From positions 58,806 through 122,805 of the forward strand of contig NZ_MWLQ01000019.1 of the NCBI RefSeq assembly GCF_010634855.1: a DNA stretch of 64,000 nucleotides, read 5' to 3'. Below the pieces are notes generated by a model, which searched no databases, was not told where the DNA came from, and saw only the letters and a program-made list of their open reading frames with translations. Source of the DNA: Microbacterium sp. B35-30 (GTDB taxonomy: Bacteria > Actinomycetota > Actinomycetes > Actinomycetales > Microbacteriaceae). Shown here one piece after another: positions 53,112 through 60,895 of this stretch. Positions within the stretch are counted from its first letter, which is position 1, and every line of letters starts with the position of its first letter. Position numbers and translations under genes: made by a program.

Positions 53112-54118
53112 GCGATCTCATCCCGTCCGAAGAGGAGACGGCGCGAATCTTCGACGAACAGATCCTTCCGATCGTCTTCCCCAACGCGCCATCACCCGCG
53201 AGACCCTCGCTCGTGCTGCTCGCGGGACAACCCGGCGCCGGCACATCCAGAGCAACCGCGCAGATGCTCGCAGACTCGCCGACAGACATGGTGGTGTTGA
53301 ACGGAGACGACCTTCAGGTTTTCCATCCAAACTTCCTCGCCCTCGCCCGCTCGCGATCGGCGGAGGCGCCACAACTTCTCTCTCAATCGACTGCGAGCTG
53401 GGCGCGAAGCTGCTTGCGGCACGCTCGCACCATCGGGCGGTCACTGCTCGTCGACGGCTCGTTCCACTCTCCGGAAGTTGCTCTGCGGACGGCTGACCTC
53501 TTCGCTCACCAAGGTTTCGCGACGCGGGTCGTCGTTGTGGCCACGCCGAGGGCAGAGAGCCTTCTGGCTGCGGCATCCCGCTACCTTCTTGACGCTCAGG
53601 GTGGCCGCGCGTCGCGCTTCACCAGCGTGGGCGCCCACGATGCTGATTGGAACAGCACTCGCGCACTGATCGGCGAATTGGAGGCGACGCCATCCGTCGA
53701 CAAGCTGACCGTCATCGGGCGCGACGGACGGGCGTGCTTCGATGCCGAGCGAACCGCTCCCGAGGGATTCGCCGGTGCGACCCGCGCACTCCTGCGGGAA
53801 CAGTCCGCCTCGATGTCCAGCGGCTTCGCCATGCGGTGGATGTCGGAGCTGCGGTCCATGACCGACTACGCATTGGCCGCCGGCCAAGCATCCAGACCGC
53901 TCGCCGAGCTGTTGATCGAGTTGCATGGGGTGGCACTCAATGAGGTGCTCTCCCAGTTGGCATTGCCCGCTCACTCGAAGGCCCGACCGGCAGCCGAGGC
54001 GAACCTTGCCCGGCGGCTGACCGAGCTGCGTAGAGCAGCCCCAGCAGTGCCACGCGGAGAGGATCTCGCCGCACCGGCCGTGTCGCCCATTCAGCCCGAC
54101 CGCGGCATCTCGCGATGA
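53108..54118 (+). CDS. Zeta-toxin-like kinase lacking the Walker A lysine
   Basis: A 336-residue protein resembling zeta toxins (UDP-N-acetylglucosamine kinases). LVLLAGQPGAGTSRA is the P-loop region, but Thr46 replaces the expected Lys. VVLNGDDLQVFHP resembles the zeta substrate motif with the catalytic Asp. LLVDGSFHSPEVAL follows. A long C-terminal helical region is present. GTG 53108 overlaps the upstream stop; its stop overlaps the next ATG. Either an altered active toxin or a catalytically dead derivative. Confidence 0.75.
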   Translation: MSDLIPSEEETARIFDEQILPIVFPNAPSPARPSLVLLAGQPGAGTSRATAQMLADSPTDMVVLNGDDLQVFHPNFLALARSRSAEAPQLLSQSTASWARSCLRHARTIGRSLLVDGSFHSPEVALRTADLFAHQGFATRVVVVATPRAESLLAAASRYLLDAQGGRASRFTSVGAHDADWNSTRALIGELEATPSVDKLTVIGRDGRACFDAERTAPEGFAGATRALLREQSASMSSGFAMRWMSELRSMTDYALAAGQASRPLAELLIELHGVALNEVLSQLALPAHSKARPAAEANLARRLTELRRAAPAVPRGEDLAAPAVSPIQPDRGISR

Positions 54119-54693
54119 GCCGAACAGTCGGGTATGTGCGAGATCTCCTCGCACGTGGGGACGGGGAGGCGGAGGTCAAGGCGCTCCGCATGCTCGGCGC
54201 GTCCCGGGTCTACGTCGACCGGCTCGACGTCTCGGCAGCGCGGCGGCCCGAGCTCATCGCGTGCCTGCAGAATCTTCAGGCGGGTGACACGCTTCTGATC
54301 CCCAGCGCTGTGATGCTGTCGCACTCCGTGGAGCACTTCGTGTCCACCGTCGCGCAGTTGCGACGTCGCGAAATCCTCATGCGTTCGATGACGGAGCCCG
54401 CGTTGTCGACCGCCGGCGGCACGGGCGCCAGCATAGGTGACACGCTCGATGCGCTCGACGGTCTGCGCAGCCGACTCATCGGTATTCGCACGCGCCAGGG
54501 TATGGATGCCGCGATCCTCGCCGGCCGTAAGCCGGGACGGCCACGGGTGATGACGGAACAGCGAATCGCCGTGGCTCAAGAGCTCCGCGCGCAGAAGCGC
54601 TCATACATGCAGATCGGTCGAGCGCTCGGCGTCAGCGAGGCGGCGGTTCGGCGAGCCTTGGGCAGTTCCGCTGGTCACGCCCTGCCCAAGTAG
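54115..54693 (+). CDS. Degenerate serine resolvase-like DNA-binding protein
   Basis: A 192-residue protein with resolvase architecture. VGYVRDLLARGDGEAEV corresponds to the N-terminal block in which normal enzymes have RVS with nucleophilic Ser; here it reads RDLL. LQAGDTLLIPSAVMLSHSVEHF and RRREILMRSMTEP match the middle. The C-terminal HTH is RSYMQIGRALGVSEAAVRRAL. Loss of Ser argues against recombination; it may be the transcriptional regulator of the coupled zeta-like operon. Confidence 0.75.
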   Translation: MSRTVGYVRDLLARGDGEAEVKALRMLGASRVYVDRLDVSAARRPELIACLQNLQAGDTLLIPSAVMLSHSVEHFVSTVAQLRRREILMRSMTEPALSTAGGTGASIGDTLDALDGLRSRLIGIRTRQGMDAAILAGRKPGRPRVMTEQRIAVAQELRAQKRSYMQIGRALGVSEAAVRRALGSSAGHALPK

Positions 54694-54893
54694 CCGGCGG
54701 CGTCCGCTCCGACTACGGCGAACGCCGCTAGTGCGAGAACAGCGAACATCATGGCGACGCCCAAGGTCCGCAGCATCCGTCTGAGGTCTCCGCGAAGCGT
54801 TGCTCCGGCGATCACAGGCAGCGTCAGCACGATGCAGGCGCTGCAGATCGCCGCGGCGGCAAAGGTCAGTGCCGTGATGCTCGGCTCGTTCAT
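54675..54893 (-). CDS. Small two-helix membrane protein
   Basis: A 72-residue protein with two hydrophobic helices (about 6-28 and 42-65) and AGGAG upstream of ATG 54893. Its 3' end overlaps the convergent resolvase-like gene by 19 bases. Function unknown. Confidence 0.6.
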   Translation of the reverse strand: MNEPSITALTFAAAAICSACIVLTLPVIAGATLRGDLRRMLRTLGVAMMFAVLALAAFAVVGADAAGYLGRA

Positions 54894-54957
54894 GATCGGC
54901 TCCTGGACGGATGTGTCCCTTGGCATCGACTGTCCTCGTGGCATCCGACATCAGCTC

Positions 54958-55248
54958 TCAATCCGAGCGGAGAGGGCTCCTCGCCTCGAGGTCACTCATC
55001 AGCCAGCGGCGGACGACCTCGCCGTGCTCGTCGTCCCAATCCGGCTCGGTCAGCGCCCATCGGTGCATGAGGCGTGCGGCAACTCCGGGATGCAGTCCCG
55101 CGTCAAGCACCTCGGCGAGCGCCTCAGCCTCGTCGAACTGCAGGCTGCAGATTACCTCCTCCTCACGGCCGTCGAGCAGCTCTGCGAAGACATGCGCCAG
55201 CCGGTCCACCGCTTCTTCCAGTTGATCCCATCCGGCGATGGTGTTCAT
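54958..55248 (-). CDS. Acidic helical hypothetical protein
   Basis: A 96-residue acidic helical protein, MNTIAGWDQLEEAVDRLAHV..., with AGGAGG ahead of ATG 55248. No family recognised. Upstream, GAACAG is repeated three times on the minus strand (55255-55290), possibly regulatory. Confidence 0.65.
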   Translation of the reverse strand: MNTIAGWDQLEEAVDRLAHVFAELLDGREEEVICSLQFDEAEALAEVLDAGLHPGVAARLMHRWALTEPDWDDEHGEVVRRWLMSDLEARSPLRSD

Positions 55249-55387
55249 GATTCGACCTCCTGTTCATCTGTTCTGTCTGACTGTTCTGACGCCTTCCTGG
55301 CAAGTGGCGTCGTTTGCGACCGGAGGGTGGCGCAGTGCCGGGTCGTGGAATACCGGAACCCCGGAGCGACAGCGGAGGGGTGAGGAT

Positions 55388-55582
55388 ATGCCGCGAAAGC
55401 CCGGAACGAAGCACCCAGGAGGGAGCTACGATGACCGGCCAGGAAAGGCTCACCGCACATCAGTTCAGCCTTGCCTGCTAGAAAGCGCGGCTCAGCAGGT
55501 CCCGGATGAATGCCTGCCGATCATCGGCAGCGCCGGTAATCAGATCCCGGATGCGTTCACGAAGCACCGCGACCTCGTCTGA
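55388..55582 (+). CDS. Possible small ORF overlapping 55478-55729
   Basis: ATG 55388 follows GGAGGGGTGAGGAT, a strong ribosome-site match, and opens a 64-codon frame, MPRKPGTKHPGGSYDD..., that overlaps the minus-strand gene at 55478. A 16-codon ORF inside it also has GGAGGG upstream. Weak; one of these could be a leader peptide. Confidence 0.25.
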   Translation: MPRKPGTKHPGGSYDDRPGKAHRTSVQPCLLESAAQQVPDECLPIIGSAGNQIPDAFTKHRDLV

Positions 55583-55729
55583 TGGAAGACTGCGAAGCGG
55601 TTCCAGACACCAGTCGAGGTCTTCGTCGATGGTGTAACCCGGCTCCTCGATGGGTTTTTCGGGGTAGTAGGTGAATGCGGCGAACGCCACCAGGGAGATG
55701 GTGGCTTCGGCGTCTGCACGGTCGAGCAT
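55478..55729 (-). CDS. Acidic hypothetical protein
   Basis: An 83-residue acidic protein, MLDRADAEATISLVAFAAFT..., helical, no known family. It follows the charged coiled-coil gene on the same strand with a 19-base gap and AAGGAG upstream, so it is likely co-transcribed with the maintenance module. Confidence 0.6.
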   Translation of the reverse strand: MLDRADAEATISLVAFAAFTYYPEKPIEEPGYTIDEDLDWCLEPLRSLPSDEVAVLRERIRDLITGAADDRQAFIRDLLSRAF

Positions 55730-55748
55730 GATGAGCTCCTTTCCTTCA

Positions 55749-56891
55749 TCATCGGTTCAGTCCGGTGCTATGTAGCGGTGCCGCTCCGACACTGTGTGGT
55801 GCCGCCGGATCGGGATGTGGAGAGCGGGGGTTGATTCGGAGGCGTCGGTTCACTTCGTGTCCGATCGCGTCGAGGCGGGCGTTCTCGGGTGCCTCTGCGG
55901 CACCCTTTGCGACGAGTTGCTTAACCCGTTCGATGGCTCGTGCTCGTTGCCGGGCGGTCATCTCGGCTTGTCTGGCTGCCTTCTCGGCTTCGTAGGCGAA
56001 TCGTCGAGCCTCGCTCACGCGGAGCCGGTCGGAAGGGTCAGGCGCGTTCAGCAGGTACGCGAGTGCCCGGCATCGTGCACTGTCCCGGTTGAACCGATCG
56101 ATGAGAGCCGGCGGCGTCGGGCCGAAGACCTCGGACAGATTCTGTTCGAGCACCTCCCGAGTGGCCCGGATCCTGGAGAAGAACTCGTCCGCGGCGGCGG
56201 CGTTGGCATCGCGCTGTTGCTTCGTGACGGTGTGCAGCCGACGTGGCGGCAACCCTTCGCTACGGCGGAGTCGTTCACGACGGCGCCACTCCCGGTGGTA
56301 TGCGCGCCTGGCTTCGGCATCCTCCGCGTACTTCTCTCGCAGGTGCGCGGTGATGCGCCCCGCGTTCGCCGTGTAGTACGCGCGAGCCCTGTCGCGGGCC
56401 TGTTGCGGGTCCTCCCAGTACTTGGCCCGGAGCTTCGCGTTCTCCTGCTGCCTGTGGCTGTCTCTCCAACGCTGGTTGCGGGCATTGGTTTGCGAACGGT
56501 ACCGATCGGGATCGGCCGCGCGCCGTGCCGCACGCCGCTCCCGCTGATAGTCGAGGTATTCCTGCCGGTGCGCCGCGTAGTACTCACGCTGATACTGCCG
56601 CCGCGCCTCCCGCCGCTGCTGTTCCGCGCGCTTACGGGCGTCGTACGACTTCATGTACTCGCGCTTCTTGCGCAGGACTTCCTCACGATGTTCGGTGTTG
56701 TAGCGGCGACGGTACTCGGAGATGTGCTCTGCGTTTCGCTCGCGCCACCGCCGCTTGGACTCGGCGATCTGTTCCGCATGCTCCTGGCGGTATCGTCGCC
56801 GGCGCTCCCGCTCGGCCTCTTGCTGGCGTTCAGCCGCTAGTCGGCGCTCCTGTGCCATCGTGTCGCGTGGCGACTCCCCTTCGTCAGCCAC
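55749..56891 (-). CDS. Highly charged coiled-coil protein
   Basis: A 380-residue protein extremely rich in Arg, Glu, Gln, Ala and Tyr. Residues ~15-180 form a continuous helix with near-repeating blocks such as RRRYRQEHAEQIAESKRRW and YRRRYNTEHREEVLRKKREY. The C-terminal part is also helical. GTG 56891 starts five bases after the upstream stop; ATG 56858 is an alternative. Function unknown; similar charged proteins occur near integration modules, perhaps as DNA-binding or structural factors. Confidence 0.7.
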   Translation of the reverse strand: MADEGESPRDTMAQERRLAAERQQEAERERRRRYRQEHAEQIAESKRRWRERNAEHISEYRRRYNTEHREEVLRKKREYMKSYDARKRAEQQRREARRQYQREYYAAHRQEYLDYQRERRAARRAADPDRYRSQTNARNQRWRDSHRQQENAKLRAKYWEDPQQARDRARAYYTANAGRITAHLREKYAEDAEARRAYHREWRRRERLRRSEGLPPRRLHTVTKQQRDANAAAADEFFSRIRATREVLEQNLSEVFGPTPPALIDRFNRDSARCRALAYLLNAPDPSDRLRVSEARRFAYEAEKAARQAEMTARQRARAIERVKQLVAKGAAEAPENARLDAIGHEVNRRLRINPRSPHPDPAAPHSVGAAPLHSTGLNR

Positions 56892-56895
56892 GAGG

Positions 56896-57372
56896 TCACC
56901 ACCCCGACCCGACCCCGTCGAGTTCCCCGCCCGCGGTAGGCAGCGGGTCCAATAGCGAGTCGGCCGGCGCGAACCGATCGCGAGGCTTGCGGGGCGTGCC
57001 GAGACGGAAGCGGGCATCGGCCTCCGCCGCACTGCGCTTGCCTCTCGGGAAGTACTCCTGGAGCACCCGACAGCCGGGATCGGGGATCACCCAGTGGCAG
57101 CGCTCACCCCACCACACCGTCAGGTTGAGTTCGGCTTCCTCGACCGAGTCCGCCCACACGCCGACGACATGTCCGTCGGCGAGCTGAGCGGTATGCCAGC
57201 TGCGATCGCCACCCTGGATGCCGCGCACTCGGAGCGCGTCGGTGATGAGTTCGTGACGATCCCGGCATTCGTGATCGGTCGCAGTCGCGCCGCTGATGGG
57301 ACACGCCGCGCGGATACGCTCTCCCGCCTCGGCAAGAGTCTCGCCCGGCATAGCGGTCGACAGGGAGTTCAT
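56896..57372 (-). CDS. Hypothetical protein of the integration module
   Basis: A 158-residue protein. Cys residues in ACPISGATATDHECRDRHELI and a Trp-rich core (LNLTVWWGERCHWVIPDPGC) are notable, followed by a basic, Pro-rich tail. ATG 57372 overlaps the redoxin stop (ATGA). No family assignment. Confidence 0.6.
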   Translation of the reverse strand: MNSLSTAMPGETLAEAGERIRAACPISGATATDHECRDRHELITDALRVRGIQGGDRSWHTAQLADGHVVGVWADSVEEAELNLTVWWGERCHWVIPDPGCRVLQEYFPRGKRSAAEADARFRLGTPRKPRDRFAPADSLLDPLPTAGGELDGVGSGW

Positions 57373-57638
57373 GACCGCGCTCCGATGCGAAGCGCCAGGT
57401 GATCGATGAGGTCTGGACGGAACCCTGACCAATGATGCTCGGGCTCGTCATCGACCACGACGACGGGAGCCTCGCTGTAGCCGAGGTCGTCGGTCAGGAA
57501 CTCGCGGACGTCGACGTTGACCTCTTCGGTGATGTCGATGACCGTGAAGCGGATGCCGGCGGCAGAGAGGCATCGACATGTCAGGGCGCAGCGCATGCAG
57601 GTGGCGCCCGTCGAATACACGGTGACGCTGATCGTCAT
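57369..57638 (-). CDS. Glutaredoxin-like (NrdH-type) redoxin
   Basis: An 89-residue thioredoxin-fold protein: TVYSTGATCMRCALTC with the CxxC redox pair, EAPVVVVDD holding the cis-Pro, and HHWSGFRPDLIDHL at the end. This fits NrdH-redoxin/glutaredoxin-like proteins. The start overlaps the excisionase-gene stop; its stop overlaps the next gene. A redoxin inside an integration operon is unusual; it might reduce a partner encoded nearby. Confidence 0.88.
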   Translation of the reverse strand: MTISVTVYSTGATCMRCALTCRCLSAAGIRFTVIDITEEVNVDVREFLTDDLGYSEAPVVVVDDEPEHHWSGFRPDLIDHLALRIGARS

Positions 57639-57889
57639 CGGTATCTCCGAGAAGCGGGAGCTATGGCATCCCCTGTCGAGCGGTGCGTCTGCTCACCGAT
57701 CCATCGCTCAATATCCGAGAGCTTGTAGACGACGGTGCGTCCGAACTTCACATATTGCGGGCCACCGCCGTTTCGACGCCACGCGCCCAGGCGACTGAGA
57801 GGAACCCCCGGTAGAGAGTCCGCCAGTTCCTGCGGGGTCAGGAACGTGTGCTCGGGATCGTCTGAATGCAGCTGAACGATCGTGACCAC
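57635..57889 (-). CDS. Excisionase-like MerR/AlpA-type DNA-binding protein
   Basis: An 84-residue winged-helix excisionase-type protein: TFLTPQELADSLPGVPLSRLGAWRRNGGGPQYVKFGRTVVYKLSDIERWI. GTG 57889 has GGAGGTGAATC upstream. It is divergent from the regulator-integrase pair across 64 bases, the usual arrangement for a recombination directionality factor. Confidence 0.88.
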   Translation of the reverse strand: MVTIVQLHSDDPEHTFLTPQELADSLPGVPLSRLGAWRRNGGGPQYVKFGRTVVYKLSDIERWIGEQTHRSTGDAIAPASRRYR

Positions 57890-57953
57890 GATTCACCTCC
57901 ACTTGTCTATGTCACAGCTTGTTCAACACGAGTGAAGCACTATCTGCTACGCT

Positions 57954-58604
57954 ATGCAAGAGGTCATGCAAAAGCGTCGCGCGGTTAGACAAACTAGGGA
58001 GGTGAAGGTCGACGTGAAGACACCCGATGGTCACGAAGTCACGTGGCGGTCTGCCACCCAGCCGGTCGGTTCCGCGCTGCGCATTACCCCCGAGTTCGTC
58101 GCGACGACGGTGGATCGGTCGTTGGGAGTGCAGACGTCCGTCGTCGCGCGGTACGTACCCGAGGAGGGCCGTTACGTCATCAAGGGCGTCAATAGCACCG
58201 CTGTACGCGACGAAGTCGAGTTGAACTACCCGACGGTTGCGAAGGTGGGGATGCAGGCGATCGTTCAGCTCGCCGCACCTCGCTGCATCTACCTCACACT
58301 CGACGACGAACACGATCCGCTCGCGACATGGCTGAGCGTGGACGATCTGACGACTGCCGAAGGTCGAATCCTGCCCCCGAATCTCGCCGCGGAAGTCGTG
58401 CGACGGGGTGGCGGTGACGCGCGCATGGAAGCCATCGAACTGCTGTACGGCAGCGCGGCTCTGGCAGGGCTGCCACCGGCGAAGCTGATCCAGAAGGAAC
58501 TCGGCATTCCCCACCGGACCGCATCGCAGTGGATCATCGACGCCCGCAAAGCCGGACGCCTCGAGGGCATGAACTACAACGCCGGTCGACCGGCGCGTGG
58601 GTAG
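57954..58604 (+). CDS. HTH-containing regulator upstream of the integrase
   Basis: A 216-residue protein with a beta-rich N-terminal part and a C-terminal HTH-like segment, AKLIQKELGIPHRTASQWIIDARKAG. ATG 57954 lacks a ribosome site, but a -10-like TACGCT lies close upstream, so a near-leaderless transcript is possible; GTG 58014 after GGGAGG is the alternative. It overlaps the integrase gene by eight bases, so it likely regulates integration or excision. Confidence 0.7.
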   Translation: MQEVMQKRRAVRQTREVKVDVKTPDGHEVTWRSATQPVGSALRITPEFVATTVDRSLGVQTSVVARYVPEEGRYVIKGVNSTAVRDEVELNYPTVAKVGMQAIVQLAAPRCIYLTLDDEHDPLATWLSVDDLTTAEGRILPPNLAAEVVRRGGGDARMEAIELLYGSAALAGLPPAKLIQKELGIPHRTASQWIIDARKAGRLEGMNYNAGRPARG

Positions 58605-59709
58605 CGTTCACCCCTACGACAGCGCGAACGGAAAGCGCTACGAGGCGCGATATCGCAAGCCCAACGGCCGGCAAGGGGCGAAACGCGGATTCGTACGTAA
58701 ACGGGATGCCGAACTCTGGCTCGCCGAGATCGACACCGCGCGTGCGAAGGGCAACTTCATCGACCCGCAGGCGGCGAAGGCAACCGTCGACCTACTGGGC
58801 CCGATCTGGCTCGACGCCAAACGCCACACGATGAAGCCGTCCTCGTTCGCCCCCATCGAAACAGCTTGGCGACTCCGCGTGCAGCCGACCTGGGGCGGGT
58901 GGGAGGTCGCGGACATCCGTCACACAGACGTCAGAGCTTGGGTAGCCGAGCTCACCAAGACCACCGGTGCGACGGTGACCATACGAACGTTCGGCGTGCT
59001 CGCGAGCATCCTCGACGACGCCGTCTACGACGCCCGGGTCGCAACGAACCCAGCGCGAGTGGGACGCATTGGACTGCCGAGAAAGACCCGTGGAAAGCAC
59101 GGCTACCTCGCGCACGACGAGGTGATCAGGCTCGCGCGCGAGTCGGGCGATCGGAAGCTTCTCGTTCTGATGCTTGCCTACACGGGGATCCGCTGGGGCG
59201 AGGCAGCCGCACTCCGCGTCAAGGACATCGACTTCGACCGTGGCCGCATCCACATCACGAGGAACGCCGTTGAGGTGCACGGCAAGATCCACGTCGGCAC
59301 CCCGAAGTCGCACACCGCGCGTGTCGTGCCGGTACCGGCGTTCCTGATGGAACAGCTCCAGCTGACCTCGGCTGGGCTCTCGCGTGAGTCGCTCATCTTC
59401 CCCGCGTCGGACGGTAGCTACATGCGTCGCACTCGCGCCGGCGACGGATCGAAGTCGTGGTTCAAGACCGCACTCGCGAATGCCGACCTGCCGATGATGA
59501 CGACGCACGATTTGCGGCACACCGCGGCGTCGCTGGCGGTGCAGTCAGGCGCGAACGTGAAGACGATCCAGCGCATGCTTGGCCATACGTCAGCGGCGAT
59601 GACCCTCGACGTCTACTCGGACCTCTTCGATGAGGATCTCAACGCCGTGTCGGATCGACTTGACGAGGGCGCAGCGAGAGCGGGAGTGACTCAGCTCTTC
59701 GAGAACTGA
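58597..59709 (+). CDS. int: Site-specific tyrosine integrase
   Basis: A 370-residue tyrosine recombinase. An N-terminal AP2-like arm-binding domain (residues 1-60) and core-binding domain precede the catalytic domain: Arg199 in YTGIRWGE, the HDLRH box at 304-308, His330 in MLGHTSAAMT and Tyr340 in LDVYSDLF. GTG 58597 overlaps the upstream stop. It lies 191 bases from the 3' end of tRNA-Ser(GCU) and should mediate integration and excision of the element. Confidence 0.93.
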   Translation: MGSVHPYDSANGKRYEARYRKPNGRQGAKRGFVRKRDAELWLAEIDTARAKGNFIDPQAAKATVDLLGPIWLDAKRHTMKPSSFAPIETAWRLRVQPTWGGWEVADIRHTDVRAWVAELTKTTGATVTIRTFGVLASILDDAVYDARVATNPARVGRIGLPRKTRGKHGYLAHDEVIRLARESGDRKLLVLMLAYTGIRWGEAAALRVKDIDFDRGRIHITRNAVEVHGKIHVGTPKSHTARVVPVPAFLMEQLQLTSAGLSRESLIFPASDGSYMRRTRAGDGSKSWFKTALANADLPMMTTHDLRHTAASLAVQSGANVKTIQRMLGHTSAAMTLDVYSDLFDEDLNAVSDRLDEGAARAGVTQLFEN

Positions 59710-59850
59710 CATCTGCCGACTCGGCAGCGGTCACCAACTACCGCGGCGTCGCGGACACCGGAGGATCAGGGCGATGCGGGAAGTCCGCAGACCGCTTTCT
59801 CGGATCTTGTTCGCAGATTCTTCGCAAATCGCGGTTCTATGAAAAAGCTA

Positions 59851-59889
59851 TGGCCCGCGATCCCAGTGTTTTCAAGGGATCGAGGGCCA
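59851..59889 (-). terminator. tRNA-Ser(GCU) terminator
   Basis: TGGCCC-G-CGATCCC pairs with GGGATCG-A-GGGCCA across an 11-base loop; on the minus strand it is followed by TAGCTTTTTC. It lies 11 bases downstream of the tRNA 3' end. Confidence 0.8.
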
Positions 59890-59900
59890 GAACCGAACGC

Positions 59901-59988
59901 GGAGACGGAGGGATTTGAACCCTCGGTCCCCTTGCGAGGACTCCACCTTAGCAGGGTGGTGCACTAGGCCTGACTATGCGACGTCTCC
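59901..59988 (-). tRNA. tRNA-Ser, anticodon GCU
   Basis: The 88-base minus-strand transcript starts GGAGACG and ends CGTCTCC, pairing as the acceptor stem. The T loop is GGTTCAAATCC (reading GGGTTCAAATCCC). The anticodon arm is CCACC-CTGCTAA-GGTGG, giving anticodon GCU, and a long variable arm confirms serine class. Its 3' end faces the integrase gene, the usual integration target geometry. Confidence 0.93.
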
Positions 59989-60142
59989 AGGCATCCGGGC
60001 GCGAAGCGCGGATGCACCCAGCAATCATAACCGAGACGAGCGCCGCTTCTTGCACCCGCCGATGCGGCCGACGCGACACCGCCCGCGATCCCTTCAGCCC
60101 ACGCGCTCGTATCAACCGCACGAGCGCACCGCTCTTCCCGGT

Positions 60143-60835
60143 ATGCCGTTCACACAGTACGGAGTGCTCAGCGGGACCCTCACGTCGCACGAGCGGGACG
60201 ACCCGGACGAGTTCGGGCGCTGGTGGCACGTCAACCTCAGGGTTCGCAGCGGAGCGCGCGAGTTCAAGGTGGCAGTCGATGTCGACAGCAGCAAATCGGC
60301 AACCGGTGTGCAGTGGAAGACCGTCCGCACGACGAGCGCCAAGCTGGGCTGGCCGATGCTCCCGCCGCCGGCGTTCACCGGCCTCGTCTCCGCGCCGACG
60401 ACCGGGGCGATCGACGTCATCCGTCATCCCGCCCTGCGTGTGGTCGGCATCCGAAGGTTCCTGCAGCGGCTGTTCCGCGCGAGGGATGCCGTACCCGCCG
60501 AGCGCTCGTGGTTCTGGATTCCGGTGCTGAGGCCCTGGCGCTCCGGCGATCACCTGCAGGCCTCGGAGGCGCTGGAGGCGACGCTGCGCGTCGGCGCGCT
60601 CACCCTGGTGTGGGGTGAGCCGTTCCCCGAGGGCGCGGCACCAGCCTCGGTGCAGGGCATGCACAACGTCCACCAGAACCAGGGCGACCCCGCCGGCTCG
60701 CAGTGGTGGCCCGAGAACGGGATCTGGCAGGATGGCGGCGTCGCCACGCTGCAGGCCGACGGCAGCTGGCTCGTCTTCGTCTCGAAGTTCTCGACGCAGA
60801 GCGATCACACCGACAGTCAGGGACATCCGACCTGA
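60143..60835 (+). CDS. DUF2278 family protein
   Basis: A 230-residue protein matching DUF2278: YGVLSGTLTSHERDD, GRWWHVNLRV..EFKVAVDVDS, VQGMHNVHQNQGDPAG and WPENGIWQDGGVATL. ATG 60143 is chosen; earlier starts read into tRNA-Ser. Family function unknown. Lies outside the element, facing the LCP genes. Confidence 0.87.
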   Translation: MPFTQYGVLSGTLTSHERDDPDEFGRWWHVNLRVRSGAREFKVAVDVDSSKSATGVQWKTVRTTSAKLGWPMLPPPAFTGLVSAPTTGAIDVIRHPALRVVGIRRFLQRLFRARDAVPAERSWFWIPVLRPWRSGDHLQASEALEATLRVGALTLVWGEPFPEGAAPASVQGMHNVHQNQGDPAGSQWWPENGIWQDGGVATLQADGSWLVFVSKFSTQSDHTDSQGHPT

Positions 60836-60895
60836 CCAGCCGGCCGTAGAGGGCGAGCGGATGCCGCAGCCCGGCCCCGTCGCCGCCTGCCGAGG

